The notes: a model not told the origin generated them from the sequence alone. Positions 44,386 to 53,726 are shown, counted from the stretch's first letter. The stretch: DNA of 64,000 bases from Ignavibacteriaceae bacterium (GCA_013388545.1 JACAFB010000037.1:1-64000), one strand, 5' to 3'. Numbers and translations are program-made.

Positions 44386-47300
44386 TATCTTGTTTTTTCC
44401 TCAAGATATTTAAGCTTCTCAAACGCTTCAAATCTTTCGGGTTTTTTAATATAACATTTTTTTAAATTCTCGTCTTCGATGTTTTCAGCTATAAACATCA
44501 GGAGCGCTTTTGTATAATTAATGAATTCGACACACTTCTTAAAATTTCCTCTCAAATAGTAAGCATCAGAGAGAGCGAGAAGAACCTTCCAGGTTAGTTC
44601 AGTTATTGAAAGTTTTTCAATTGCCCCGTAAGCAATTTCAAAATAGTCAATAAATGACTTAGAATTATCCTGAGGAAAGTTCACAGCTGCTTTGCCTAAA
44701 AGAAAATTTCTTTCAGCCTCCATTAAAATATCTGATTCACATGATTTTACAAACTCTTCTTTATTAAGAAATGACAGAATTTTTTCTTTCTGATTGGTCT
44801 TTAACAGAAGTTCAACAAGAAAAGTGTTAACCTTGCTGAAATTTCTATAATCCTGATCCAGCAAATATTTTTCCGAAAGTTTTTCAAAAAACTTTATTGG
44901 CTCTTCAAATTCTCCACTGCTAATGAGTAAAAGCTGCTTCAAGTAGTCGTGGTTTTCTTTTACCTTTATCGATAAATTTTCCTGATTCTGAATAGACTCG
45001 GATTTTTTAATAATTTCCTTAAGGCTTTCCTCGTCACCAATGATAAAGTATAATTTCCCGAGCATCAAAACTGCTTCGGATAATTCAGAAGTGTTTTGTT
45101 GTCCGCTTAAAACCTCAACCGCTTCCAATAGAACATTAAGAGCCTGCTGATATTCACATTCGGCAGTGTAAACCTCTCCCAGATTTGTTAAAGCCATACC
45201 TTCGCCGGATCTGTTGCCAAGACTGGCAAATATTTCCTGTGCTCGTTTGTAGAGTGTTTCTGCTTTCTCGTTTTCGCTTTTATCGAAATAATAAACTCCA
45301 AAGTTCATTAGCTGCAATGCTTCCTGTTCCAGGTTGCCAACTGATTTGTTAATCTCAAGCGCCGAATTCCAATGTTTTTCAGCTGCAGCCGAATCACCTT
45401 TCATTAAAAATAAATTTCCCATATTATTTTCAATTGCAGCTACTCTTGCCGGCTGATTTATTTGCTTATATAGCCGGTGAGCTTCGCTAAAAAATTCCAG
45501 GCTTTCTGCAATGTTGTTGGTGCTGTAAAAGCTTGAAAGGGCCAGAAGATTGTAACATTTAGCTTTATCCTCAAGCTTTACACTCTCATTGCCAATTAAT
45601 TCTTTGCAAAGATTTTGTGTTTCCTCAAACCTGTTAAGACTGAGCATTGCTGAGGCAATCTCAGTTTTTACTTTATATTTTTGGGATTTGTCTTTGATAT
45701 GATCAAGTGATGATTTTAATATTTCGAGGCCATTTTCTGTTTCGCCGGCGCTAACCAGGCATGTCCCATTCAGTATATCAATCTCAAGCTGAGTGAGGCT
45801 GTCATTTTCTTCAGACTTTATTGCTTCGACAATAGTAAGCGCCGAATTATAATCGCCGATTAATTGATTTGTCTTTGCTATTTCAAGTTTAATGTGTTTG
45901 AGAGTAGAATCATCAAGCGAAAATTTTAAGACGTGCTCGCACAAACTCTTTTTATAACCGTAAGCAAACATGCTTTCAGCTTCAGCTATTTCCCTCTTCA
46001 ACACCTGGTAGCTTTCCTTAAATAATCCTGCCATTTCATAGTGTCGGGCAAATTCCTTTCTGTCATAGTCAAAGAAAGAATGTCTTATCGTATTTGCTAT
46101 GAATGCATGGAATTTATTTTTTGCACCGATCAGATTGTAAATATATTTTTTCAGGCTTGCACTGGTAAAAACAGGTTCATTTGTAATATGGATTGGTTGG
46201 ATTATGTTTTTTATCTCAAGCTGTTCTAATATGTAAGATAATTTTTCTTCTTCAATATTCAGAAGGCGGGATAATAATTTACCAGAAGGAGAATTTGTAA
46301 AGGAAGCCAGATATTTGGCAAGCAAAAGTTCTTCGTCGCTTAACAAAGATGTTCTTTCCCTGAAAATTTCATTGCCGGTATTTTTAAGAAGCGCCGATTT
46401 TTTCTCGTCAATGTCAAATTCAATTCCACTTCCGGTGAACTTCAATATCCTTAGCAGGTTGAGATCTTTGATGAAAGAAACAAAGTTACCGGGGAGCAGA
46501 TCAGCATCGGCAATTATTAAATCTTTGACGGGTTCTTTTGGAAATGAGCTTATGAAAGTTTTGGTTATGTACTCTTCCAGCTGCTCGGAAGTAAATGGAT
46601 TAAGATTTAATTCGATAAGCTTTTGAATATAATCAGTTTGGTTCCCCAACTCAGGATTTTCAGAAAGGATGAGTTTTATATCATTTAACTGAAATACAGG
46701 GATTATTTCTTTGAAAATCTCAAGTGAAAATGTGTCGAAGAGATTAAAATCATCAATAAACAAATTGAAACGTGACTCTGTGGCAATCCGGGTAATCACA
46801 GATTTAAAGTCAGTAATTACATTAGAGCTGCTTCCTGACAAAAAATTCTCCGCCAGCCCACGGGTAGAATCGCTAAGCTTAGAAAAAATATAATCAGAGA
46901 AATAAATTTTCTTTAAGATTGATTGAAGCAGCTGAACTCCACTGAGAGACTGGCGTCTGTGAATCAGAATTACATTGTCGTAAATATTTTCGATTTCCTG
47001 CAGCAGTGTGGTTTTCCCTGATCCCTCAAATCCTTTGATTAATAAGACGCTTCCTCTTGTTGAGGAAGAAATGTAATCTTTTATTTTTTCTAATGAGTCA
47101 ACTCTGTCGACAAAATGCTTAGCCGAAAGAAAATGCCTGGTCAAATCATCTGAAACAATCATATCAAGTGATTCAATTACCTGAAGAGCATTTGCAAAGC
47201 GTTTAGCGGGATCTTTGCTTAAAAGTTTTTTTAATGTTTGGTTTAATGAAGGAGAGTATTGGTTTTCCGGGAATTCAAATTCTTTTTCAGAATGAGCTTT

Positions 47301-47960
47301 GTAAATACTTAGCTGGTCTGTTGTATCAAACGGAAAGTTTTTATAAATAATATAATAAATCATAATGCCTAGTGAATACAGATCAACTCTGTGGTCGTGA
47401 GGCTGATTATTTAAAAGCTCCGGGGCAATATATTCAGCGGTTCCCCTGATGGTATATTCCGCTGCAGAATGAAGATATCGTGCTAAACCAAGATCAATCA
47501 GCTTTACAATAGGTTTATCATCAACAATATGAATCAGAATATTTTCGGGTTTGAGATCGTAGTAAATAAAATTATTCAGATGAAGGTAGTAAAGAATTGA
47601 TGCAAGCTGTTTGACGATTCTTCTTAAAATTTCTTCGGCAGCAGCTGATTCATAAACATTAAGTCCAATTGCTTCCACAAATTCTTCGGTAAAATATTTA
47701 CATCCGGGAGCTACATCAAAGTCGCTCTGAGTATTTTTAAGAACCGTTCCATAATCAAAAACTTTAATAATATTAGGATGATCAAGTTTCCGTAAAGTAT
47801 TATACTCTTCACGAAAACTAATAAGCTCTTGACCGGAAATGTTATTGCCAAGCACTTTTAATGCAACAAGCTGACCGGAATTATCTTCATCCCGGGCCAG
47901 ATAAACTTTGCTTCTTCCTTCGCCTAAAACTTTTAATATCTTATATCTTTGGTTGATCAT
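44385..47960 (-). CDS. Ser/Thr protein kinase-ATPase-TPR sensor (PknK-like architecture)
   Basis: 1191 residues, cytoplasmic. Kinase domain 1-270: Gly-rich loop LGEGRSKVY, Lys35 (ALKVL), catalytic Asp135 in YYDLKPEN (HRD reads YYD, so a non-RD kinase), DLG at 156-158 in place of DFG, GTAEYIAPELL. An AAA/STAND-type NTPase follows: Walker A GFEGSGKT at 310-317 and LFIDDFNLF as Walker B. From about 650 to 1130 about a dozen TPR motifs, for example AAIENNMGNLFLMKGDSAAAEKHWNSALEI. This order matches the PknK-type signal-transduction ATPases with MalT/SARP-like repeats, which integrate a ligand with kinase output. It starts 3 nt after the upstream permease stop, so it is in the transporter operon. 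Confidence 0.9.
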   Translation of the reverse strand: MINQRYKILKVLGEGRSKVYLARDEDNSGQLVALKVLGNNISGQELISFREEYNTLRKLDHPNIIKVFDYGTVLKNTQSDFDVAPGCKYFTEEFVEAIGLNVYESAAAEEILRRIVKQLASILYYLHLNNFIYYDLKPENILIHIVDDKPIVKLIDLGLARYLHSAAEYTIRGTAEYIAPELLNNQPHDHRVDLYSLGIMIYYIIYKNFPFDTTDQLSIYKAHSEKEFEFPENQYSPSLNQTLKKLLSKDPAKRFANALQVIESLDMIVSDDLTRHFLSAKHFVDRVDSLEKIKDYISSSTRGSVLLIKGFEGSGKTTLLQEIENIYDNVILIHRRQSLSGVQLLQSILKKIYFSDYIFSKLSDSTRGLAENFLSGSSSNVITDFKSVITRIATESRFNLFIDDFNLFDTFSLEIFKEIIPVFQLNDIKLILSENPELGNQTDYIQKLIELNLNPFTSEQLEEYITKTFISSFPKEPVKDLIIADADLLPGNFVSFIKDLNLLRILKFTGSGIEFDIDEKKSALLKNTGNEIFRERTSLLSDEELLLAKYLASFTNSPSGKLLSRLLNIEEEKLSYILEQLEIKNIIQPIHITNEPVFTSASLKKYIYNLIGAKNKFHAFIANTIRHSFFDYDRKEFARHYEMAGLFKESYQVLKREIAEAESMFAYGYKKSLCEHVLKFSLDDSTLKHIKLEIAKTNQLIGDYNSALTIVEAIKSEENDSLTQLEIDILNGTCLVSAGETENGLEILKSSLDHIKDKSQKYKVKTEIASAMLSLNRFEETQNLCKELIGNESVKLEDKAKCYNLLALSSFYSTNNIAESLEFFSEAHRLYKQINQPARVAAIENNMGNLFLMKGDSAAAEKHWNSALEINKSVGNLEQEALQLMNFGVYYFDKSENEKAETLYKRAQEIFASLGNRSGEGMALTNLGEVYTAECEYQQALNVLLEAVEVLSGQQNTSELSEAVLMLGKLYFIIGDEESLKEIIKKSESIQNQENLSIKVKENHDYLKQLLLISSGEFEEPIKFFEKLSEKYLLDQDYRNFSKVNTFLVELLLKTNQKEKILSFLNKEEFVKSCESDILMEAERNFLLGKAAVNFPQDNSKSFIDYFEIAYGAIEKLSITELTWKVLLALSDAYYLRGNFKKCVEFINYTKALLMFIAENIEDENLKKCYIKKPERFEAFEKLKYLEEKTR

Positions 47961-47963
47961 TGA

Positions 47964-49238
47964 TCATCTTGAATTAATTTGTTTTATAAGAGATCTTCCG
48001 ATATTGTTGGCTGATATTAAAGCTGCAATTAAAACGCTCCCCGGAAAGATAATCATCCACCACGCCTTTGTGATATGCTGCTGCCCTGCTTGAATCATTG
48101 CACCCCAGGATGGATATTCGGTTCCGGTTCCCAGTCCGAGAAAGCTAAGTGTCGATTCGGCAAGAATAACATAACCAAACTGAAAAACCAGGTTTACCAA
48201 AACAGGTGCAGTCATTACCGGTAGCAGCTCTCTAAGCAATAATCTTAATCCCGATAATCCTATTAAACGGGCACTCAAAAAAAAATCTTTTTTCTTTACA
48301 GAAGCAACTTCGCTTTTTACAATTTTGAATAAGCTCATCCATCCGGAAAATCCCAGTACAATGATAACTGCAAGCAGCGAATTTCCAAATAATGCAATTA
48401 TCATAACAACCAGAAAAATAATGGGGAAGGAAAGGAACATTTCTGTCAGCCTGCTTAATACTGTATCCGTAAATCCTCCTGAATACCCGGAAAGAAACCC
48501 CAATCCCAAACCAAGAATTAAAGAAATAATCACAGAACCAATTCCAACCAGGAGTGAAATTCTTGTTCCATAAATAATTCTTGCCAGAACATCTCTGCCG
48601 AATTCATCAGTACCAAGCCAAAAAATGGTTTGCTCGATTTTCGGAATGCCATCAAAGATAACCACTTTTTCAGTTGATATTTCTTTAGAAAATCCGTCTT
48701 GAAAATACTTAACAACTTTTGAATTATAAGAAAGACTATCAGCAAAAAGCAGGTTGTCATCAAATGATTTAGTAATGGCTTTGTCTCTGGCAAGTAGAAA
48801 TTTTTCTTCCCTGCTGAGCGGTTTACTCTCACCTGATGATAAATAGATTATATTCACTTTTGAAAGGGGAGGCAGAAATTTGGTCACAGTAACGTCCTTC
48901 TGAAAATCGGGATGCCACTCAGCAAGCAGTGGCGCAAATATGAAAACGAAAATCAGTACAATGGTAACAAAAATACTGAATGATACAGGCTTATTCAGTA
49001 ACGACGATCTTCGGAAAACGTAAAGACAGATTGGAATAATAACAAAAAGCTTTATTGAAATTATTGCATCAATTAGAGGAAAATTTAGAAAAGACAGCGC
49101 CCCGGAAAAATCATAAACAAAAAAAAGAAAGTACTGAAATAGTAATTCCAAAAAGTCTATGAATTTATCAAATCGGATAAAAAGGATTAGTCCAAACAAA
49201 AAGAATGCAATATGCAATATTTTAATTTTTTGTTTCAA
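47964..49238 (-). CDS. ABC transporter permease, DppC/OppC type, enlarged N-terminus
   Basis: 424 residues, longer than the usual 280-310. The C-terminal 220 residues are a standard peptide-transporter permease: LGTDEFGRDVLARIIYGTRISLLVG and the EAA-like loop SARLIGLSGLRLLLRELLPVM. The extra N-terminal part has about three hydrophobic helices and then an extracytoplasmic insert (about 110-200) with no recognised fold. The frame starts at TTG 49,236-49,238 directly after the DppB stop, so the start is the least certain part. It is followed 3 nt later by the kinase gene. Confidence 0.87.
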   Translation of the reverse strand: MKQKIKILHIAFFLFGLILFIRFDKFIDFLELLFQYFLFFVYDFSGALSFLNFPLIDAIISIKLFVIIPICLYVFRRSSLLNKPVSFSIFVTIVLIFVFIFAPLLAEWHPDFQKDVTVTKFLPPLSKVNIIYLSSGESKPLSREEKFLLARDKAITKSFDDNLLFADSLSYNSKVVKYFQDGFSKEISTEKVVIFDGIPKIEQTIFWLGTDEFGRDVLARIIYGTRISLLVGIGSVIISLILGLGLGFLSGYSGGFTDTVLSRLTEMFLSFPIIFLVVMIIALFGNSLLAVIIVLGFSGWMSLFKIVKSEVASVKKKDFFLSARLIGLSGLRLLLRELLPVMTAPVLVNLVFQFGYVILAESTLSFLGLGTGTEYPSWGAMIQAGQQHITKAWWMIIFPGSVLIAALISANNIGRSLIKQINSR

Positions 49239-50228
49239 TCAGTTCATCAGGTCTTTTATTAATCTTTTGTCGATTTTTATTTTAATAAGATCAGCAATAA
49301 GGGTTGAAAAAATCATCAACATTCCGGAAATGAAAGTACAGCCTACAACCAGCGGATAATCTCTTGTAAAAATTGAATTGATAGTTAATCTGCCCATACC
49401 CGGCAAACCGAAAATTACCTCGGTGATCAAAGTGCCGCTCAGTAAAAATCCAAGTTCAATTCCTGCAACAGAAATCAGCGGCATAATTGAATTGGGCAAA
49501 ATGTGTTTCCAGAAGATTTGTTTTTCGGTGAAGCCGTCAGAGCGAAGCTTTACAACAAATAATTTCTGATAAACCTCATCAATATTATCACGAAGATATT
49601 TGTAAAATACAGAAGCGCCACCTACAGAAAGAGTAAAAAGCGGAAGCAGGAGATGAATGAAATAATCCCAGAGCTTTTCAACAAAATTCATCGAATCAAA
49701 ATCAATTGACCGGGTTCCGTTTGAAGGGAAAATATCTATCTGAACAGAAAATAAAAATATTAACAGAACACCAAGCACAAAGGTCGGCACTGCAAAAAAT
49801 GTAATTGACAACTTTGATAGGAGTTTGTCATAATAAGAATTCATTCTTTTATATATAGCTGCATTCAAAGTTATTGCAAAAATCAATTGCAAAGAAAAGC
49901 TTAAAAAAGCGAGCAAAAGAGTAAAAGGTAAATACTGAATAATCACTTCAAGAACCGGAAGTCTATGGTTATATGAAATTCCAAAATCGCCCGTAAAAAT
50001 ATTTCCGATAAATGATATGTATTGCTCTATAATCGGACGGTCAAGATTAAAAGATCGGGAAATTTTTTTTATAAGCTCCGGGCTTAATTCAGGAGAAATA
50101 AATTTTTGAGATGGATCGCCGGGTGAAACTCTGAGTAAAATAAAAATAAAACTCACCAGCAAGAATAAAACTATAAACGAAGAAACTATTCGCTTTGTTA
50201 TTACAATCCCTGCTGAGCGTTCTTTCAT
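49239..50228 (-). CDS. ABC transporter permease, DppB/OppB type
   Basis: 329 residues with six membrane helices. RVSPGDPSQKFISPELSPELIKKISRSFNLD at the N-terminus and the coupling-helix region LRSDGFTEKQIFWKHILPNSIMPLISVAG are typical of DppB-type permeases of peptide and nickel transporters. It heads the minus operon dppB-dppC-kinase-activator. The ATPases are encoded divergently from 50,405. No periplasmic binding protein gene is in the window. Confidence 0.92.
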   Translation of the reverse strand: MKERSAGIVITKRIVSSFIVLFLLVSFIFILLRVSPGDPSQKFISPELSPELIKKISRSFNLDRPIIEQYISFIGNIFTGDFGISYNHRLPVLEVIIQYLPFTLLLAFLSFSLQLIFAITLNAAIYKRMNSYYDKLLSKLSITFFAVPTFVLGVLLIFLFSVQIDIFPSNGTRSIDFDSMNFVEKLWDYFIHLLLPLFTLSVGGASVFYKYLRDNIDEVYQKLFVVKLRSDGFTEKQIFWKHILPNSIMPLISVAGIELGFLLSGTLITEVIFGLPGMGRLTINSIFTRDYPLVVGCTFISGMLMIFSTLIADLIKIKIDKRLIKDLMN

Positions 50229-50324
50229 AAATAACGAAACCGGGAGTTAATTATTAATGTTAAATTTACATATAAATTACGGACAATTGAAAAACGCGAA
50301 GCATTAAAACAATAAATGAAAAGT

Positions 50325-50344
50325 TTACACATTTATAAGTGTAA
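50325..50344. promoter_or_regulatory. Inverted repeat in the divergent ABC-transporter promoter region
   Basis: TTACAC-ATTTATAA-GTGTAA, perfect 6-bp arms 8 nt apart, between the permease start (50,228) and the ATPase start (50,405). It includes GTTTACA, also present in the inverted repeat upstream of the sigma54 promoter at 42,860. A shared regulator is possible but unproven. Confidence 0.35.
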
Positions 50345-50404
50345 GATTGTTAATAATTCTCGATCCAATTTATTATTTTGCCAAATAAATACAAAAACAA
50401 CATT

Positions 50405-51145
50405 ATGCTTGATGTTAAGATAGATCATATTCTTCTCAACGGCAGTGAAATTGTTAAAAACATTCGCTTTAGTCTTAAGCAGAAAATGATTTATACAATC
50501 CTCGGAAGAAATGGAAGCGGAAAATCAACTTTAATAAAAGCTTTAACTGGTCTGCTCAACAGCGGAGTTTATTCTGTTAACGGGAAAGTTTTACTCCAGA
50601 ATAATGATTTATTGAGCTGCAGTTCCGATTATCTGATCCGGTTAAGAAGCTCTCAAATCAAATACGTTTTCCAGGATCCGGTTAACAGTTTTGATCACCT
50701 GAAAAAATTGAAATATTATTTTAAAAAAACAGGGAAACCGGAAGAGGATGTTCTTAAACTGCTTGGTGAATTTTTATTCGAAGAACCGGCAAAAATTTTT
50801 TCTATGTATCCCTACGAGTTGAGCGGAGGAATGGCTCAGCGTTTAAATTTTGTTCTGGCATTTCTTTCATCACCTGATTTGCTGATTCTGGATGAACCAA
50901 CCTCAGGCATTGATAATGCCGTCTCAAATCTTTTACTGTTAAAGCTTAAGTCTTTTGTTTGCCAGGAATCAAAGTCTGTGCTGCTTGTAACACAGGATTT
51001 AAATTGGGCTGCAAAGGTCAGCAGCAAAATAGCCTTCCTCGAAAATGGAACACTATCTGACTTTAGAACACCTGAAGAATTTTTTAACTCTTCAGATAAT
51101 TTGGTTAAAAGCTTTTTAACTTCACTTCAAATGATTAAGAAATGA
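50405..51145 (+). CDS. ABC transporter ATPase, DppD-like
   Basis: 246 residues from ATG 50,405; a TTG 27 nt upstream is a weaker start. Walker A LGRNGSGKSTL, the signature LSGGMAQRLNF (near 150) and Walker B LLILDEPTSGID. It is shorter than classical DppD (about 320 residues) because the C-terminal oligopeptide-transporter Fe-S/zinc-like extension is absent. It pairs with the ATPase downstream (4-bp overlap, ATGA) and with the divergently encoded permeases. Confidence 0.9.
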   Translation: MLDVKIDHILLNGSEIVKNIRFSLKQKMIYTILGRNGSGKSTLIKALTGLLNSGVYSVNGKVLLQNNDLLSCSSDYLIRLRSSQIKYVFQDPVNSFDHLKKLKYYFKKTGKPEEDVLKLLGEFLFEEPAKIFSMYPYELSGGMAQRLNFVLAFLSSPDLLILDEPTSGIDNAVSNLLLLKLKSFVCQESKSVLLVTQDLNWAAKVSSKIAFLENGTLSDFRTPEEFFNSSDNLVKSFLTSLQMIKK

Positions 51146-51939
51146 AAAATATTTTAAATATTACCGGGCTTTGCTGCGATGTTGAAATAAAAGATTCTGT
51201 CTTTGGGAAAAGCAAAAAGAAAAGAATATTAAATAATATTTCTTTTTCATTTGAACGCGGAAAGATTTTAGGAATATCCGGGAAATCAGGCAGTGGAAAG
51301 ACCACCCTTGCAAAATGTATTTGTGGAGTTATTCCACCCTCTTCAGGTAAAATCAAAATAGAAGTTACAAATCCCGAAAGCAAATCACGATCCGCTCAGC
51401 TTTTATTTCAGAACAGCTCTGATATTGTTAATCCTTACAGGAAAATTTACCGGATGGTTGAAGAAGCTATTGATTACAGCAGTCAAAAAATTGAAGATCG
51501 TGAGAATGAAATAAAAGAAATATTTGAGACAATAAATTTTCCTTCCCATCTCTGGCATAAAAGAGGCTTCCAATTAAGCGGCGGCGAACAACAACGGGCA
51601 GCACTTGCAAGAATTCTTGCTGTTCGCCCTGAGCTGCTTGTTCTCGATGAACCTTTCTCTGCGCAGGATGTTGAATCCCAGCTTAACCTTGTCAATCTTT
51701 TTCTTAAAATCAAAGAAAAATTAAATGTTTCAATTATTTGCATCAGCCACGACCTGAAGATTCTTCGCAAGCTTTGCGATGAGATAATTATTCTCTTCAA
51801 AGGTGAAATCGTAGAGAAAGGTACAACAGAAAAAGTATTTTCAAATCCAACTCATCCGTACACAAAGTTTCTTCTTAAATCTGAAAATTACGACCTTAGT
51901 TACGAAGAACTTCAGCTTCATAAAGAAGCTCTTGAATAA
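51142..51939 (+). CDS. ABC transporter ATPase, DppF-like
   Basis: 265 residues. Walker A SGKSGSGKTTL, signature LSGGEQQRAALARILAVRPELLVLDEPFSAQD, D/H loop ISHDLKILRKLCDE, and the short C-terminal peptide-transporter tail NPTHPYTKFLL, which marks it as an oligopeptide/nickel-type ATPase. Its start overlaps the partner ATPase stop. The transported molecule could be a peptide, nickel or another small chelate; the peptide guess rests on family and context. Confidence 0.9.
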   Translation: MKNILNITGLCCDVEIKDSVFGKSKKKRILNNISFSFERGKILGISGKSGSGKTTLAKCICGVIPPSSGKIKIEVTNPESKSRSAQLLFQNSSDIVNPYRKIYRMVEEAIDYSSQKIEDRENEIKEIFETINFPSHLWHKRGFQLSGGEQQRAALARILAVRPELLVLDEPFSAQDVESQLNLVNLFLKIKEKLNVSIICISHDLKILRKLCDEIIILFKGEIVEKGTTEKVFSNPTHPYTKFLLKSENYDLSYEELQLHKEALE

Positions 51940-51947
51940 TTTTCATT

Positions 51948-52415
51948 ATGAATAAAACCAATGCTATTAGAATCATTGAATCACTCGGAATTGAGTTTAA
52001 AACTTATCAATACGAATTTGATGACGAAGACTTAAGCGGGACAACCGTAGCACAAAAAATTGGAGTTGAACCTGACCGTGTATTTAAAACTCTTGTATGT
52101 ATTAACGATAGAAATGAAATTTTTATTTTTTGTATTCCGGTCATTTCCGAATTAAACCTTAAAAAGGCAGCTTCAGCAAGCGGAAATAAAAAACTTGAAA
52201 TGCTAAAAATGAAAGACCTGTTTCCGACAACAGGATATGTCCGCGGCGGCTGTTCACCAATTGGTATGAAAAAGAAGTTCCCCGTTTTTATTGACGAAAC
52301 AGCACAGCTTTTCGAAAAAATATTTATCAGTGCAGGCACCAGGGGAATGCAAATAGAAATTTCTGCCAATGACCTGATTACTGCAGTCGATGGAAGTTAT
52401 GCCGATCTTATCTGA
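51948..52415 (+). CDS. ybaK: Cys-tRNA(Pro)/Cys-tRNA deacylase, YbaK/EbsC family
   Basis: 155 residues. The family fold is seen in GTTVAQKIGVEPDRVFKTLVC, SGNKKLEMLKMKDLFPTTGYVRGGCSPIGMKK and ISAGTRGMQIEISANDLI. YbaK hydrolyses Cys-tRNA(Pro) misacylated by prolyl-tRNA synthetase. It lies 8 nt after the ATPase gene and may be read from the same transcript, without a functional link that I can see. Confidence 0.9.
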   Translation: MNKTNAIRIIESLGIEFKTYQYEFDDEDLSGTTVAQKIGVEPDRVFKTLVCINDRNEIFIFCIPVISELNLKKAASASGNKKLEMLKMKDLFPTTGYVRGGCSPIGMKKKFPVFIDETAQLFEKIFISAGTRGMQIEISANDLITAVDGSYADLI

Positions 52416-52502
52416 TTTATTGATAATCAGGTTTTTCAGATTTTCAGAAGGAATTTAAATCCCATCCTGCACTGAACTAAAAAATCAAACAAAGATTCAA
52501 AG

Positions 52503-53726
52503 TTACTTTTCAAACTTGTCCAGCAAATCACCCACAGCATCTTTGTGAACCATAAAATCCATGATTTTCAACTTAACGTAGTCTTCGTGATAAAAATAGT
52601 AACCCTTGTTGTTGCCGTTCCTGGAGCCCGCACCTGAATCTTTAATCAGATACCAGTCTTTGCCATTCTGTTCTTTATAGCCCACGATGTGAATTCCATG
52701 ATCATCAGTTGTGGTTTCATTACTGAACCTGAACTGACGGGCGTCTTCATTTATGTATTCGGATGGAATATCAAATGTCGGAACAACTGCAACCTCAGCC
52801 CACGAATCATAGCCCGGTTCTGAAACATCACCGCCGATAGCAATTGTAAAACCTTTTCTCACAGCGTTTCTGATTGTTTTCATAAAATCGTCAAGTGGTA
52901 TATTATAATAATCAGCACTGTGCCACCAGTTGTCGGGCACTTCATACTCAACTTGTTTCCAGTAGGGCTGCTGCTTAATTGATAAAATATCAACATAATC
53001 ATTTAGATTCAGCTTAAGATACTTTTCGAGATAATCTTTTGGAGAGTATTCCGCCCCGTCTGCAATAATTTTTTGAGGCGGAGTTCCTAAATAATAATTT
53101 AATATTGATTTTATAGTATTCAATGCTTCATCTTCGTTCCAGGCATTAATAGATTTAATATGCTGCAGATAAGCGTTCATTTCATTAAACATTTTGCTGT
53201 GATCATGAAATTTTTGCCCCGGAAGCATTCCCGTATAAGCATCAAATGGTACAACTCCATATTGTTTCCATATTCTTGTCACAGCATTTGCTTCCGAGCC
53301 TTCAGCAAATAAAGAATTTCCTCTTTCTCTGATAAATCTTCTTGCCTTTTCAACATATTCCCAGTAAGCAGTCCACATTTCGCTAAGCTTAACTTTTTTA
53401 TTGTGAATACGATAAACTTCGGACTCAAAAAATGAAGTGGTTGAAAAAGACCAGCAAGTTCCTGTTTGACCTTGTGAAACAGGTTCGGCATGCCAGTAAA
53501 AAGTAAACTCATTAATGGATTTGGGAAGCTCCATTCCGGCAAAATCAAGCTTGAAGGTTTTTCTGGATTTTTCCGGCTTTGCATTGAACTCCTTTATTCC
53601 TTTAAGAATTTCCTCATAAAATCCCGGCTTGGGTTCAACAAAAACTCCTTTGTTCATTGGGCCAAGTTGTGCAAGCGGGTTAGCTTGCGCAAAAAGAAAT
53701 ACAAATAGCAAAAACAGTTTTTTCAT
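52503..53726 (-). CDS. Exported C1 family (papain-like) cysteine peptidase
   Basis: 407 residues from ATG 53,726, which has GGAGA upstream and starts the signal peptide (MKKLFLLFVFLFAQANPLAQ). Catalytic Cys91 in QGQTGTCWSFSTTSFFE with the oxyanion Gln85; His in DDHGIHIVGY; the Asn-like third residue appears as Asp in WYLIKDSGAG, a common variant in the Bacteroidota-type C1 peptidases related to bleomycin hydrolase. It is exported, so it probably degrades peptides outside the cytoplasm. It is divergent from the alpha/beta hydrolase gene. Confidence 0.88.
   Translation of the reverse strand: MKKLFLLFVFLFAQANPLAQLGPMNKGVFVEPKPGFYEEILKGIKEFNAKPEKSRKTFKLDFAGMELPKSINEFTFYWHAEPVSQGQTGTCWSFSTTSFFESEVYRIHNKKVKLSEMWTAYWEYVEKARRFIRERGNSLFAEGSEANAVTRIWKQYGVVPFDAYTGMLPGQKFHDHSKMFNEMNAYLQHIKSINAWNEDEALNTIKSILNYYLGTPPQKIIADGAEYSPKDYLEKYLKLNLNDYVDILSIKQQPYWKQVEYEVPDNWWHSADYYNIPLDDFMKTIRNAVRKGFTIAIGGDVSEPGYDSWAEVAVVPTFDIPSEYINEDARQFRFSNETTTDDHGIHIVGYKEQNGKDWYLIKDSGAGSRNGNNKGYYFYHEDYVKLKIMDFMVHKDAVGDLLDKFEK

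Noticed and set aside
52416-52502. Terminator between ybaK and the convergent C1 peptidase
   Set aside because: No stem followed by a T run is visible in this interval.
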